Assembly: GCF_009697385.1 (NCBI RefSeq)
Contig: NZ_VUNL01000004.1
Location: 1-64,000 of the forward strand
Direction: 5' to 3'
DNA from: Wylensekiella montiformis
GTDB taxonomy: Bacteria > Bacillota > Negativicutes > Selenomonadales > Selenomonadaceae
Length of the DNA: 64,000 bases
Part shown: positions 8,214 through 17,044 of the stretch, one piece after another
Position numbering within the stretch: the stretch's first letter is position 1
How the letters are laid out: every line of letters begins with the position of its first letter
Notes under the pieces: generated by a model
Database searches by the model: none
Seen by the model: only the letters and a program-made list of their open reading frames with translations
Told to the model about the DNA's origin: nothing
Position numbers and translations under genes: made by a program

Positions 8214-9593
8214 TCATCCCTCCCGTTCCGGTTCTGTCCATCCGTCCCGTTTCAGGCCGCGCCCCTGAACGATCTCCTCGTGCTTTCGGGACAGCGGGCG
8301 GGCCAGACGGATCAGCACACGGGTGATGCGGGCGCCATCGACTTCCTCTACGAAAAACAGGCTGCCGTCCGCCGCCGCCATCTGCCCGATGCGCGGCTCG
8401 ACGCCCAGCTGGTCGTACAGCCATCCGCCGACGCTGTCCACATCCTCGTCCTCGATCGAAATCTCCAATACGTCTTCCAGCTCTTCCAGAAGCATTTTGG
8501 CATCCACAGAATAGACCAGACCGCCCCGGCTTTCCGCCGTCGGACGCTCCTCATCGAATTCATCCTGAATATCGCCAACGATTTCCTCGACAATATCCTC
8601 GATCGTCACCATGCCCGCAGTTCCGCCAAATTCATCCACAACGATGGCCAGCTGGGAATGGCTGCGCTGCATCGTTTTCAGCAGCACATTGACGTCCATG
8701 CTTTCCGGCACGACAAGCGCCTTGCGGGCCAGTTTGCGCAGATTCGGGCGGCGTCCCTCCACCATGACCCGCATCAGGTCCTTGACATGCAAAAAGCCGA
8801 TGATGTGGTCCTTGTCCTCCCGGCAGACCGGATAACGCGTCAGCTGCTCCGTCGTGATGATTTCCATATTATCCTCGAAGCTGTCCTCCAGATACAAAAC
8901 CACCATATCCGTGCGCGGCGTCATGATCTCCCGCACATTGAGCTCCGTAAAATCAAATACATTGTCGACAAAATCCGCCTCGGTATCGTCGATAAGCCCC
9001 TGACGATGGCTCTCTTCCATCAGCAGGCGGATCTCTTCCTCCGTATGCGCATTCTCGCCCTCGGAAGCCGCCTGAAATCCCATGCGGCGCGCCACCCAAT
9101 TGGCCACATGATTAAGGACCCAGACAAAGGGGTACATGACTTTATGAAAAATCAGCATGGGAAGAGCGACAGCCAGCATGATTTTTTCCACATTCTGAAT
9201 CGCCATCGTCTTCGGCGTCAGCTCGCCCATGATGATATGCGCCGCCGTAATGAGCGAAAAAGCAAGAATCAGCGAAATCGTATGACCGATCCCTTCATCT
9301 ATGCCCAGCCAGCCGGTGACGGGAAGAATCAGCGTCGCCACGGCAGGCTCGCCGACCCAGCCCAGTCCAAGAGATGCCAGCGTGATGCCGAGCTGCGTGA
9401 CAGACAGCGACGCGTCGAGATGATCCGTCAGCCGTTTGGCATAAACGGCCCGTTTGCTGCCCTCCTGAATCAGCGTCTCAAGCCGCGACGGACGCATCTT
9501 GACACAAGCAAATTCCGCCGCGACAAAAAAACCGTTCATGAACACAAGAAAAACGACCAGTACCAGCTGAAACAATATCGGTACAATATCCAA
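8214..9593 (-). CDS. CNNM/CorC-type membrane protein with CBS pair (HlyC/CorC family)
   Basis: Predicted magnesium or cobalt exporter-type protein. The 459-residue product has an N-terminal DUF21 transmembrane domain (about 1-190, starting FLVFMNGFFVAAEFACVKM), two CBS domains (about 205-340, including IMTPRTDMVVLY and VDEFGGTAGMVTIEDIVEE) and a C-terminal CorC_HlyC domain (about 355-435). The start is TTG at 9593, supported by GGAGGG 9 nt upstream; no ATG fits. The stop is two bases before the M18 aminopeptidase start, implying translational coupling. Older annotations as haemolysin are not supported by the domain content. Confidence 0.88.
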   Translation of the reverse strand: MDIVPILFQLVLVVFLVFMNGFFVAAEFACVKMRPSRLETLIQEGSKRAVYAKRLTDHLDASLSVTQLGITLASLGLGWVGEPAVATLILPVTGWLGIDEGIGHTISLILAFSLITAAHIIMGELTPKTMAIQNVEKIMLAVALPMLIFHKVMYPFVWVLNHVANWVARRMGFQAASEGENAHTEEEIRLLMEESHRQGLIDDTEADFVDNVFDFTELNVREIMTPRTDMVVLYLEDSFEDNMEIITTEQLTRYPVCREDKDHIIGFLHVKDLMRVMVEGRRPNLRKLARKALVVPESMDVNVLLKTMQRSHSQLAIVVDEFGGTAGMVTIEDIVEEIVGDIQDEFDEERPTAESRGGLVYSVDAKMLLEELEDVLEISIEDEDVDSVGGWLYDQLGVEPRIGQMAAADGSLFFVEEVDGARITRVLIRLARPLSRKHEEIVQGRGLKRDGWTEPEREG

Positions 9594-9637
9594 GACGATA
9601 TTCCCTCCATTTTCTTAAAACCCTTATTTTTGTCCGT

Positions 9638-10825
9638 TCAGGCATGCGGCTTTCGGCCGGCAGAGGAATCCCTGCGCCTGCGCCCGGCTGATTTCTTTTT
9701 CCCCGGACGGGTTTCGCCGCCCGGCAGCGGCCGGAAACGGATGCCCAGCTTCTGCTCCAGCTGCCCGACTTTGGCCATTTCCTTATCGTCGGCCAGCGTA
9801 ATGACCGCTCCGGCTGCGCCGGCCCGCGCCGTACGGCCGGCACGATGCCGGTACGTCTGCGCCTGATCCGGCAGATCGAGATTGAACACATAATCTATCC
9901 CGCCGATATCCAGTCCGCGGGCTGCCAGATCCGTGGCCAGCAGCAAACGGATGCGGCCGACCCGGAAATCGGCGATGGCTTTCTGCCGTTCCTGCTTATT
10001 CTGATGGCCGAGGAGCGAGCCCGCCCGTATCCCGTCAAACTGAAGGCGGGCCAGCGTCCGCTCGGCATCAAAGGAACGGTTCAGGAACACCAGACCGCGC
10101 TGAACATCAAGGCGCCGGGAAAGTCTTCGCACCATCCCCGCTTTCTCACGAAACGGCACGCGCACCACATAATGCGAACGCTTCTTCTGCGCCGCTTCGT
10201 CCTCGCCGACGGTGATGCGCTCCGGGCTGCCGAGAAAATCCGCGCGCTCCAGCGCCTTCTTCGACACCGTCGCCGAAACCATGACAACCTGTCTGTCCTT
10301 GGGAAGCAGACGGACAACAGCCGCTGTATCCTGCAGATTCTGATCATCGAGCATCCGGTCAAACTCATCCAGCACCAGCAGAGCAGTGTCCCGGAGCTTC
10401 AGTTTGCCCTGACGCGCAAGTTCCAGAATGCGGCCGGCAGAACCTGTGACAAGCTGCGGCTTTTCCTTCAGCTTGTCTGCCTGACGGGCAAGACTCGCCC
10501 CGCCGATCAGTCCGAGCACCCCTACGCCCAGTCCCGCCTCACGGCTGAGTGTCCGCGCCACACCCGCAATCTGCATGGCCAGTTCATACGTCGGCGCCAG
10601 AATCAGCACCTGTGTCTGGCGCTTGGCAGCATCGATCCGCTGCAGCGCCGGCAAAAGATAGGCCAGGGTTTTCCCGGTTCCTGTCGGAGCCTGAGCGATC
10701 AGATTCCGGCCGGACAAAACCCGGCCGATCATTTCTCTCTGGATCCCGGTCGGTTCTTTGATGCCCTGTTCTTCCAGCACCGGGCAGAGCGCTTCCTGTA
10801 TGCCAAGATCGGCAAATGTCGTCAT
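9638..10825 (-). CDS. DEAD-box-type RNA helicase with variant motif II (DEFD)
   Basis: ATP-dependent RNA remodelling helicase, 395 residues. Visible motifs: Q motif (GIKEPTGIQ, about 20), motif I APTGTGKT (about 46), motif III SAT (about 185), ATDLAARGLDIGG (motif V region, about 290) and motif VI YRHRAGRTARAG (about 322), followed by a short basic C-terminal tail rich in Arg and Lys. Motif II reads LDEFDRM, so the third position of DEAD is Phe and the fourth Asp remains. The start at 10825 follows GGAAAG. It lies 41 bp downstream of topB on the same strand and 44 bp upstream of the CNNM start. Confidence 0.9.
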   Translation of the reverse strand: MTTFADLGIQEALCPVLEEQGIKEPTGIQREMIGRVLSGRNLIAQAPTGTGKTLAYLLPALQRIDAAKRQTQVLILAPTYELAMQIAGVARTLSREAGLGVGVLGLIGGASLARQADKLKEKPQLVTGSAGRILELARQGKLKLRDTALLVLDEFDRMLDDQNLQDTAAVVRLLPKDRQVVMVSATVSKKALERADFLGSPERITVGEDEAAQKKRSHYVVRVPFREKAGMVRRLSRRLDVQRGLVFLNRSFDAERTLARLQFDGIRAGSLLGHQNKQERQKAIADFRVGRIRLLLATDLAARGLDIGGIDYVFNLDLPDQAQTYRHRAGRTARAGAAGAVITLADDKEMAKVGQLEQKLGIRFRPLPGGETRPGKKKSAGRRRRDSSAGRKPHA

Positions 10826-10866
10826 TGTCTTTCCTTTCTACTCCGCTGCCATCTTAAGCGGCAGAC

Positions 10867-13338
10867 TTATGTGCTTAAAAGCGGCGCCCCCCGGCTGTCG
10901 TCAAATGTCGCGGTACAGCGCGGGTAATTGGAGCATCCCCAGAACACCCCGTTCTTCCCGTGAATCTGCCGGAGATGCCCCTCCCGGCAGCGCGGGCAAA
11001 GATACTGCGCCGACGGCTGGCTGCCCGTCTCCTTTTTCATATGCTCCATCGGACTGGCCGAATACTTTGGCTTGTCCGCGCCGGAGCCCCATCGGGCGAA
11101 GCTTTTTTTGTCCGGAGAAACGTACTCCTTCATCGCCGCAGCGATTTCCGCTTCATAGTCCGCAGGAGAAAACAGCCGGTTGAGCTCTTCCACCTCCCCG
11201 GCCGGCGATGCAGCGTTTCGCTGATATCCGCCGGCCGGGCGTCCGGCATTCTGCGGCGTCCGGCGCGCCATCGCCGAAGCCGATACAGCGGCGGGAGCCA
11301 TGCGCTGCGGGCTGCGGGCCAGCTTCTCTCTGGCCGCATCGAGATCCGGCTTTCCGTCCCGGTCATCGCAGGTCATCCGGCAGGATGGGTAATTCGAGCA
11401 TCCCCAGAACAGGCCGTTTTTCCCCTTGCGCCGAATCAGCACGCCCTTCTGACAGCGCGGACACACAGGCCCGCCGCCGGTTTTCATCGGCGCACTTCCC
11501 GCTTTGCGGCAAAGCTCCCGCGTAAAGGCGATCTGTCCCTGCAGAAATTCTTCCAGCGTTCCCTCGCCCTCGGACATTGAGTGAAGCTTGTCCTCCCAGA
11601 TCGCCGTGGAATCCGGATACGTCATTTCATCGGGCAGCGCGTCCACGAGCAGATACGCCGCAGGAGTCGGAATCAGGTATTTCTTGCGCCCCTGTGTTTT
11701 CATGAACCGGCGCCGGATCAGATCATCGATGATCGTCGCGCGCGTGGCCTCCGTGCCGATTCCGTAGACATCCTTCAGCTGCTTTTTGGCCTCGGGATTC
11801 TTGACATACTTATGGATCTCCTTCATACCGGCCAAGAGCGTCGACGGCGTAAAGCGCACCGGCGGCTTCGTCGCCCGCTTAAGGATATCGCCCTTCTGCC
11901 AGTCCGCGCGGTCCTTTTTCTTCATGGCCGGCAGCGTTTTGTCGCTCTCGTCCTCCTCCGCGTTCTCGTCCTCTGCCTTTTTGCGCCGGGACTGATACAT
12001 AACCTTCCAACCCGGGTCGCGCTCCGTGCGGCCGCTGGCCGTAAACAGCTCATCCTGATAGGTGACCTCCACTTTCGTCTGGTCATAGATATGAACCGGA
12101 TAGAACTGAGCGATGTAGCCGCGCGCGATCAGGTGATATACATTTCGCTCCTCCGGCGTCATGGACGTCACGTCGGCCCGGACGGTCGTCGGGATGATCG
12201 CGTGATGTGCGGAAATTTTCTTATCGTTCCAGGCGCGGCTCCGGATCCCGCGGTCCGCTTTCGGCGCCCATTGCGCAAGCTCAGGATCGCCGCAGGAAGA
12301 CAGATGGGAAAGAATCGTCCCGGCATCGCCAAACTGGCTGACCGGCAGATACTCGCAGTCTGAGCGCGGATAGGTCGTCAGCTTCTTCTCATAAAGGCGC
12401 TGCGCCGTATCGAGCACCAGCTGCGGCGCATAGCCGTACCGCTTGCCGGCCAGCACCTGAAGCGAGGACAGGGAAAACGGCAACGGCTGCGGCTCCTGCT
12501 TCTTCGTCTTCTGATAAGCAGAAATCACCGCATCATGCGGCTCAGCCTGAAAAGATGCCAGTTTTTCCTCTGCGGCCCGCCGGTCAATCAGACGGTTTTC
12601 GCTGTCCAGTCCGGCCATGGTATCGGCCGGTTTCCACTGCGCGGTAAACGTCCCATTCGCATGAAGAAACGTCCCCTTGATCAGATAATAATCCGTCGGC
12701 TTGAACTGCTCGATCTCACGCTCCCGCCGCACGACCAGCGAAAGCGTCGGCGTCTTGACCCGGCCGATGGGCAGAACCAGTTTATCATGACCGGCCCGGC
12801 GCGCAGCCAGCGTATAAGCCCGGGAAAGATTCATCCCGATCAGCCAGTCCGCGCGCGCTCTGGCCAGTGCAGACTGCTTGAGCGGGAAAAAATCCCGGTT
12901 TTCCCGCAGGCTGGCGACGGCCTTCCGGATGCTCGTCTCATCCAGCGCATTGAGCAGAAGGCGTTTGACCGGCTTGGTATTGCCCAGATAATCCAGCACC
13001 TCGTCCACCAGCAGCTGTCCCTCGCGGTCCGGATCTCCGCCGTGCACGATTTCGTCCGCTCGCTCGATCAGCGCTTTGACGATCGCGAATTGCTTTTCAC
13101 AGTCTTTGGTCACAAACAGCTTCCATTCCCGCGGAATGATCGGCAGATCCTCCGCCCGCCAGCGCTTATAGCGCGGATCGTATTCCTCAGGCTCCGCCTG
13201 ACGCAGGATATGCCCGAACAGCCAGGTCACGATCCCGTCCTTTGTCTCAAGGCAGCCGTCGCGGCGGATCACAGGTCCGGTCAGACACTTGGCCAGTTCC
13301 CGGCCGACACTCGGTTTCTCGGCAATAAACAAACGCAA
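10867..13338 (-). CDS. topB: DNA topoisomerase III (type IA)
   Basis: Single-strand passage topoisomerase that decatenates and resolves replication intermediates. The 823-residue product has an N-terminal TOPRIM domain (LFIAEKPSVGRELA at the start; GGDPDREGQLLVDE with acidic metal ligands, about 100), the active-site tyrosine in LTTYPRSDCEYLP (about 320), and a C-terminal tail with two four-cysteine zinc ribbons (CPRCQKG...CSNYPSC about 630-660, CPRCREG...CSNYPRC about 785-815). TopB of E. coli lacks zinc ribbons; here they are like those of Firmicutes enzymes. The start is TTG at 13338, with AGGAG 8 nt upstream. It is followed by the helicase gene, a plausible functional pairing. Confidence 0.92.
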   Translation of the reverse strand: MRLFIAEKPSVGRELAKCLTGPVIRRDGCLETKDGIVTWLFGHILRQAEPEEYDPRYKRWRAEDLPIIPREWKLFVTKDCEKQFAIVKALIERADEIVHGGDPDREGQLLVDEVLDYLGNTKPVKRLLLNALDETSIRKAVASLRENRDFFPLKQSALARARADWLIGMNLSRAYTLAARRAGHDKLVLPIGRVKTPTLSLVVRREREIEQFKPTDYYLIKGTFLHANGTFTAQWKPADTMAGLDSENRLIDRRAAEEKLASFQAEPHDAVISAYQKTKKQEPQPLPFSLSSLQVLAGKRYGYAPQLVLDTAQRLYEKKLTTYPRSDCEYLPVSQFGDAGTILSHLSSCGDPELAQWAPKADRGIRSRAWNDKKISAHHAIIPTTVRADVTSMTPEERNVYHLIARGYIAQFYPVHIYDQTKVEVTYQDELFTASGRTERDPGWKVMYQSRRKKAEDENAEEDESDKTLPAMKKKDRADWQKGDILKRATKPPVRFTPSTLLAGMKEIHKYVKNPEAKKQLKDVYGIGTEATRATIIDDLIRRRFMKTQGRKKYLIPTPAAYLLVDALPDEMTYPDSTAIWEDKLHSMSEGEGTLEEFLQGQIAFTRELCRKAGSAPMKTGGGPVCPRCQKGVLIRRKGKNGLFWGCSNYPSCRMTCDDRDGKPDLDAAREKLARSPQRMAPAAVSASAMARRTPQNAGRPAGGYQRNAASPAGEVEELNRLFSPADYEAEIAAAMKEYVSPDKKSFARWGSGADKPKYSASPMEHMKKETGSQPSAQYLCPRCREGHLRQIHGKNGVFWGCSNYPRCTATFDDSRGAPLLST

Positions 13339-13350
13339 AATAAAAACTCC

Positions 13351-13722
13351 TCATCCAGCAATCAGCTTATAGATCCCATACAGGAACAGGGCAGCCCAGG
13401 CCAGTACGACCAATGAAGCGGCGATCACAAAAACCGGCATATAGCGCGACACGCGCTCCGCTTTCCATTCCGCATCACGCCGCACATGATCCGGCAGCAG
13501 TCGGGTCAGACCGCACACAGCAGCCGGAACGATGAGCACATCATCCATGACCCCGGCCAATGGTATCGCATCCGGGATCAGATCCACCGGACTCACAAGA
13601 TACAATACGGCCGCCAGCAGCAGCAGCTTGATCCGCCGCGGAGTGTCCCGATGCCCCATGGCAGCCAGCATGACCAGCAGATCATAGCGGAACAGCTTCA
13701 GAAAACCGATGATTCGCCGCAT
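13351..13722 (-). CDS. DUF1232 (YkvA-type) small membrane protein
   Basis: A 123-residue protein with the DUF1232 signature YLVSPVDLIPDAIP (about 41-54) within a hydrophobic segment, and a second membrane segment at the C terminus (about 95-120). The function of the family is not established. Start at 13722 has GGGGAGG 7-8 nt upstream. It stops 12 bp before topB starts, so it probably heads the topB-helicase-CNNM-M18 transcription unit. Confidence 0.8.
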   Translation of the reverse strand: MRRIIGFLKLFRYDLLVMLAAMGHRDTPRRIKLLLLAAVLYLVSPVDLIPDAIPLAGVMDDVLIVPAAVCGLTRLLPDHVRRDAEWKAERVSRYMPVFVIAASLVVLAWAALFLYGIYKLIAG

Positions 13723-13809
13723 GAAAATCCCCTCCCCTATAAATAAGAACTTCTTTTTATTTTACCATATTCATCTAAACCGTGTCTGTATACATTATTA
13801 TTATATCAA

Positions 13810-13838
13810 TTGACAGGATTATGCTATTTTGTTATAAT
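13810..13838 (+). promoter_or_regulatory. Consensus sigma-70 promoter of lysA
   Basis: TTGACA (13810-13815), 17-nt spacer, TATAAT (13833-13838): a perfect match to consensus, about 55 bp upstream of the lysA start. Confidence 0.85.
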
Positions 13839-13893
13839 TTATTTACCTTTACAGATAATAATAATTCTCGATGCCCGACAGGAGGAATACGCT

Positions 13894-15153
13894 ATGCCTA
13901 AGAAATCATTCCCGCTTTCCCATTCCCAGCTGCAGGAAATCGTAAAAAAATACCCCACGCCGTTTCATATTTACGATGAACATGCCATTCGGGAGAACAT
14001 CCGCGCGCTGCAAAAGGCGTTCGCCTGGGCGCCGGCTTTCCGCGAGCAGTTCGCCGTCAAGGCCCTGCCGAATCCGCGCATCGTCCAGATCCTGCATGAA
14101 GAAGGAGCCGGCACCGACTGCAGCAGCAAGGCAGAGCTTCTGATCTCCGATTACGCGGGCGTCAAAGGGGAAGAGATTCTGCTGACTTCCAACGATACGC
14201 CGGCCGATGAATTTCAGAAGGCCATCGAACTCGGCGCCATCATCAATCTCGACGACATTTCCCATCTGGACTACCTCGAAAAGAACGCCGGTCTGCCGGA
14301 GAGCCTCTGCTTCCGTTACAACCCCGGCGACCTCATGGAAGGCAACGACATCATCGGCAAGCCGACCGAAGCGAAATACGGCCTGACCCGCGACCAGCTC
14401 TTCGAAGCCTATCGGATGGCAAAGGAAAAAGGCGTGCGCCGTTTCGGCCTTCACACCATGGTCGCTTCCAATGAGCGCCGCACGGAAGCCTTCCTGTTCA
14501 CGGCAAAGCTCATGTTTACGCTGGCCGGCGAGCTCAAGGAGCGGCTCGGCATTCATGTCGAGTTTGTCAATCTCGGCGGCGGCTTCGGCATCCCCTATCG
14601 TCCGGAAGAAGAGCCGCTGAATCTCATGGAAATCGGCGAAGGCATCCATAAGCTCTACGAGGAAATGATGGTGCCGAAAGGTCTTGGCGACGTCGCCATC
14701 ATGACGGAAAGCGGCCGCGCGATGACCGGCCCGGCAGGATGGCTTGTTTCCACCGTCCTGCACGAGAAAAAAACATACAAGGACTATATCGGGCTCGATT
14801 CCTGCATGGCCAACCTCATGCGCCCGGCCATGTACGGCGCGTACCACCATATCACGATCTCCGGCAAGGAAAGCGCGCCCTGCGATCATATTTATGATAT
14901 TACCGGATCGCTTTGCGAGAATAATGATAAATTCGCCATCGACCGCAAACTGCCGAAGATCGACATCGGCGATCTGGTCATCATTCACGATACCGGAGCC
15001 CATGGCAGCGCCATGGGATTCAACTACAACGGCAAGCTCTGGTGCGCAGAACTTCTGCTGCGCGAGGACGGCAGCATCGAACTGATCCGCCGCGCCGAAA
15101 CCATCGACGATTACTTTGCCACGCTCCGTTATCCCGGCTCCATCATAAAGTAA
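13894..15153 (+). CDS. lysA: Diaminopimelate decarboxylase
   Basis: PLP enzyme of fold type III that decarboxylates meso-diaminopimelate to lysine, the last step of lysine synthesis. The 419-residue product has the PLP lysine in FAVKALPNP (about 50), a glycine-rich phosphate-binding loop NLGGGFGIPY (about 227), the ESGRAMTGPAG segment corresponding to EPGR in LysA (about 275), DSCMANLMRPAMYGAYH (about 305) and CENNDKFA with the C-terminal GDLVIIHDTGAHGSAMGFNYNG block typical of LysA. Start at 13894 has a strong GGAGG 8 nt upstream. The gene stands alone between a perfect promoter and a perfect terminator, the only plus-strand gene for over 20 kb. A lysine/ornithine decarboxylase of the same fold is a less likely alternative. 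Confidence 0.82.
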   Translation: MPKKSFPLSHSQLQEIVKKYPTPFHIYDEHAIRENIRALQKAFAWAPAFREQFAVKALPNPRIVQILHEEGAGTDCSSKAELLISDYAGVKGEEILLTSNDTPADEFQKAIELGAIINLDDISHLDYLEKNAGLPESLCFRYNPGDLMEGNDIIGKPTEAKYGLTRDQLFEAYRMAKEKGVRRFGLHTMVASNERRTEAFLFTAKLMFTLAGELKERLGIHVEFVNLGGGFGIPYRPEEEPLNLMEIGEGIHKLYEEMMVPKGLGDVAIMTESGRAMTGPAGWLVSTVLHEKKTYKDYIGLDSCMANLMRPAMYGAYHHITISGKESAPCDHIYDITGSLCENNDKFAIDRKLPKIDIGDLVIIHDTGAHGSAMGFNYNGKLWCAELLLREDGSIELIRRAETIDDYFATLRYPGSIIK

Positions 15154-15185
15154 AGGAAAAAGCCGCCCGTCCTCCGTCACACAGA

Positions 15186-15230
15186 AAGTCCGGCAGCCAG
15201 CGCAACACGCTCTGGCTGCCGGACTTTTTT
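15186..15230 (+). terminator. Rho-independent terminator of lysA
   Basis: A perfect 14-bp hairpin (AGTCCGGCAGCCAG with CTGGCTGCCGGACT, 11-nt loop) is followed by six T. It may also serve the minus-strand diguanylate cyclase unit. Confidence 0.92.
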
Positions 15231-15244
15231 GCGAAGTCTCCGCG

Positions 15245-15343
15245 TTATTCTTCCTCCGGCTTCTCATAGGCCCGGCCGACCCCGTACCGCTTTGCAGAGG
15301 TTTCCGCCAGCTGATGCCCGGTCACACCGCCACCCGGTGTCAA
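15245..15343 (-). CDS. Possible 32-residue ORF overlapping the stop of the first cyclase gene
   Basis: A TTG at 15343 overlaps the preceding stop codon as TTGA, and the frame stays open for 32 codons to a TAA at 15245-15247, ending in YEKPEEE. GGGGAGG lies directly before the TTG, which is too close for a good ribosome site. Recognised as no known family; it may be chance. Confidence 0.15.
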   Translation of the reverse strand: MTPGGGVTGHQLAETSAKRYGVGRAYEKPEEE

Positions 15344-17016
15344 TCCTCCCCGGCCAGAACGACGCGGTTGCGTCCTTCCTGCTTGGCCCGATACAGCGCC
15401 GTATCCACACGCTTAAACAAAGCGTCCGGCGTGTCCTGACGTCCATGCCAGAACGCCACGCCGATACTGCAGGTGATCCGGTGTCCGCCGAGATCCGCCG
15501 ACTCCGTTTTCCGGCGCAGCAGCTGCGCCTGACGAACGACCGCTTCCCGCTCCTCCATATCCATCAGGATCATGAACTCTTCTCCGCCCCAGCGGATACA
15601 CGAGCATCCCGGCCCCATGCTGCTGCGTACCATCTGAGCAAAGGCGGCCAATACCCGGTCGCCGGCCACATGTCCGAACTGATCATTGACCCGCTTGAAA
15701 TGATCGATGTCCAACAGAAGCACCGCAAAGCCATGCCCGCCGCTCTGCACCGCCTCGGTAATGGAGGACGCCAGCAGCCGGTTCAGGACCGAACGGTTCC
15801 AGCAGCCGGTCAGAACATCCGTCTCCGCACGCTGCAGCGCCCGCGCCGCCTCCCGCTCCAGCCCCGCATTGTGCACGGCCAGACGGTGTTCCCGCCGCAG
15901 CTTTTCCCGCAAAATGGCAATCACAAAATAGAGGAACGCGTAGATCGCCAGCGGAGTCAGAAACGTATGCCATGTAAACAGGCGGAAATGGCCTGCCATC
16001 CCGTCAAGCAGGCCCAGCAGCGTAAACGTGGCCAGCGGGACCATGACCGCCCGGCACAGCCGATTCCCCTGCCGGGCAGCGCGCCAGCACCAATACATGG
16101 CGGCGGTCTCGCCCGCGGCAAGCAGCGGGTAAAATACGTCCATGAGATCATTCATGCTGTGCAGTCCCAGAAGTTCGCCGGCCGCCGCCAGCAGGAACAG
16201 CAGCGCATTGACGCCCGTTACCAGCTTCATCCTCGCATAGGGCTTGTCCTTTAAAAGCTCAGACAGCATAAGGTTCGCCGACAGCGGAAGAAGATAGGCC
16301 AGTATGCTGAGCATATACCACCAAAACACCGGATGATCAAAGAAGAGCGACCGGACCTTGGCAGCGCTGACGAGCCAGCAGGAAAAGACGAGCAGGAAAC
16401 CGATCACGAAGCTGTACAGGCGATTCCAGCGGCCCGAATAGAAATACTGGCACAGCAGCATCAGAAGAATCATCGCCGCCGCAGCCGGCAAGGCCAGAAT
16501 CACCGGCAGATCATAGAGAAAGATCCGCTGGACCTGACGGGACGGCGTGTCGAGCGACAGGAGATGAACGATGCCGAGCTGGCGGTTTTTCGCCGCGTAT
16601 AATTCGATTTTCAGCTGTTTCCCAGCAAAATCCCCGGGAAGCGCAACCCGGTGAAACACCGTACCCTGATCGAAACGGGTGGGACGAAATTCCCCCCATG
16701 TATAGATCATCGTACGGTCCAGCCATACCCGAACGGCCTGATTCGTCGTCAAAAACATCAGGACATTCCGGTCGGGCGCATCATCCGGAAGCTGCACGGA
16801 CAACCACACCACATGACTGTCCGGAGACAGCGGCGGACGCTTCCGATGATCGTACGGATGCCAGTCAGCGATCTGCCCCTCCCGGCCGAACGGCACAGCC
16901 TTTTCCTCGTGATAGAACCAGGATCCATCCCATGCGGCTGCCCCGGCCTGAACCGGCAGCAGGAACAGCAGCAGGCAAAGGAGCCCTATCCTCTGCCATC
17001 GGTTCTGCCGTCTCAT
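15340..17016 (-). CDS. Membrane diguanylate cyclase with periplasmic sensor (paralogue 1)
   Basis: Predicted to make cyclic di-GMP. The 558-residue product has a signal peptide (about 1-24, LLCLLLFLLPVQAGAAA), a beta-rich extracytoplasmic domain (about 25-185) resembling the DISMED2-type sensor, about seven membrane helices (about 190-375), a short linking helix and a GGDEF domain (about 400-555) with active-site GGEEF in IRWGGEEFMIL. The RxxD inhibitory site upstream of GGEEF is absent. Start at 17016 has GGAGG 7-8 nt upstream; an in-frame start 33 codons earlier precedes it in non-family sequence. It is the last of three tandem paralogues on the minus strand. Confidence 0.87.
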   Translation of the reverse strand: MRRQNRWQRIGLLCLLLFLLPVQAGAAAWDGSWFYHEEKAVPFGREGQIADWHPYDHRKRPPLSPDSHVVWLSVQLPDDAPDRNVLMFLTTNQAVRVWLDRTMIYTWGEFRPTRFDQGTVFHRVALPGDFAGKQLKIELYAAKNRQLGIVHLLSLDTPSRQVQRIFLYDLPVILALPAAAAMILLMLLCQYFYSGRWNRLYSFVIGFLLVFSCWLVSAAKVRSLFFDHPVFWWYMLSILAYLLPLSANLMLSELLKDKPYARMKLVTGVNALLFLLAAAGELLGLHSMNDLMDVFYPLLAAGETAAMYWCWRAARQGNRLCRAVMVPLATFTLLGLLDGMAGHFRLFTWHTFLTPLAIYAFLYFVIAILREKLRREHRLAVHNAGLEREAARALQRAETDVLTGCWNRSVLNRLLASSITEAVQSGGHGFAVLLLDIDHFKRVNDQFGHVAGDRVLAAFAQMVRSSMGPGCSCIRWGGEEFMILMDMEEREAVVRQAQLLRRKTESADLGGHRITCSIGVAFWHGRQDTPDALFKRVDTALYRAKQEGRNRVVLAGED

Positions 17017-17044
17017 CCTGATTCCTCCCTTCCTTTGCTCTGTC

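Noticed and set aside
8214-9593. Annotation of this gene as a haemolysin
   Set aside because: DUF21, CBS pair and CorC_HlyC domains indicate a CNNM/CorC-type ion transport protein; no cytolytic motif is seen.
13839-13893. Lysine riboswitch in front of lysA
   Set aside because: Only about 50 nt separate promoter and start, far too short for an L box, and no suitable secondary structure is seen.
13906-15267. Minus-strand open frame of 453 codons opposite lysA
   Set aside because: lysA has a consensus promoter, strong ribosome site and conserved motifs; the antisense product resembles nothing.
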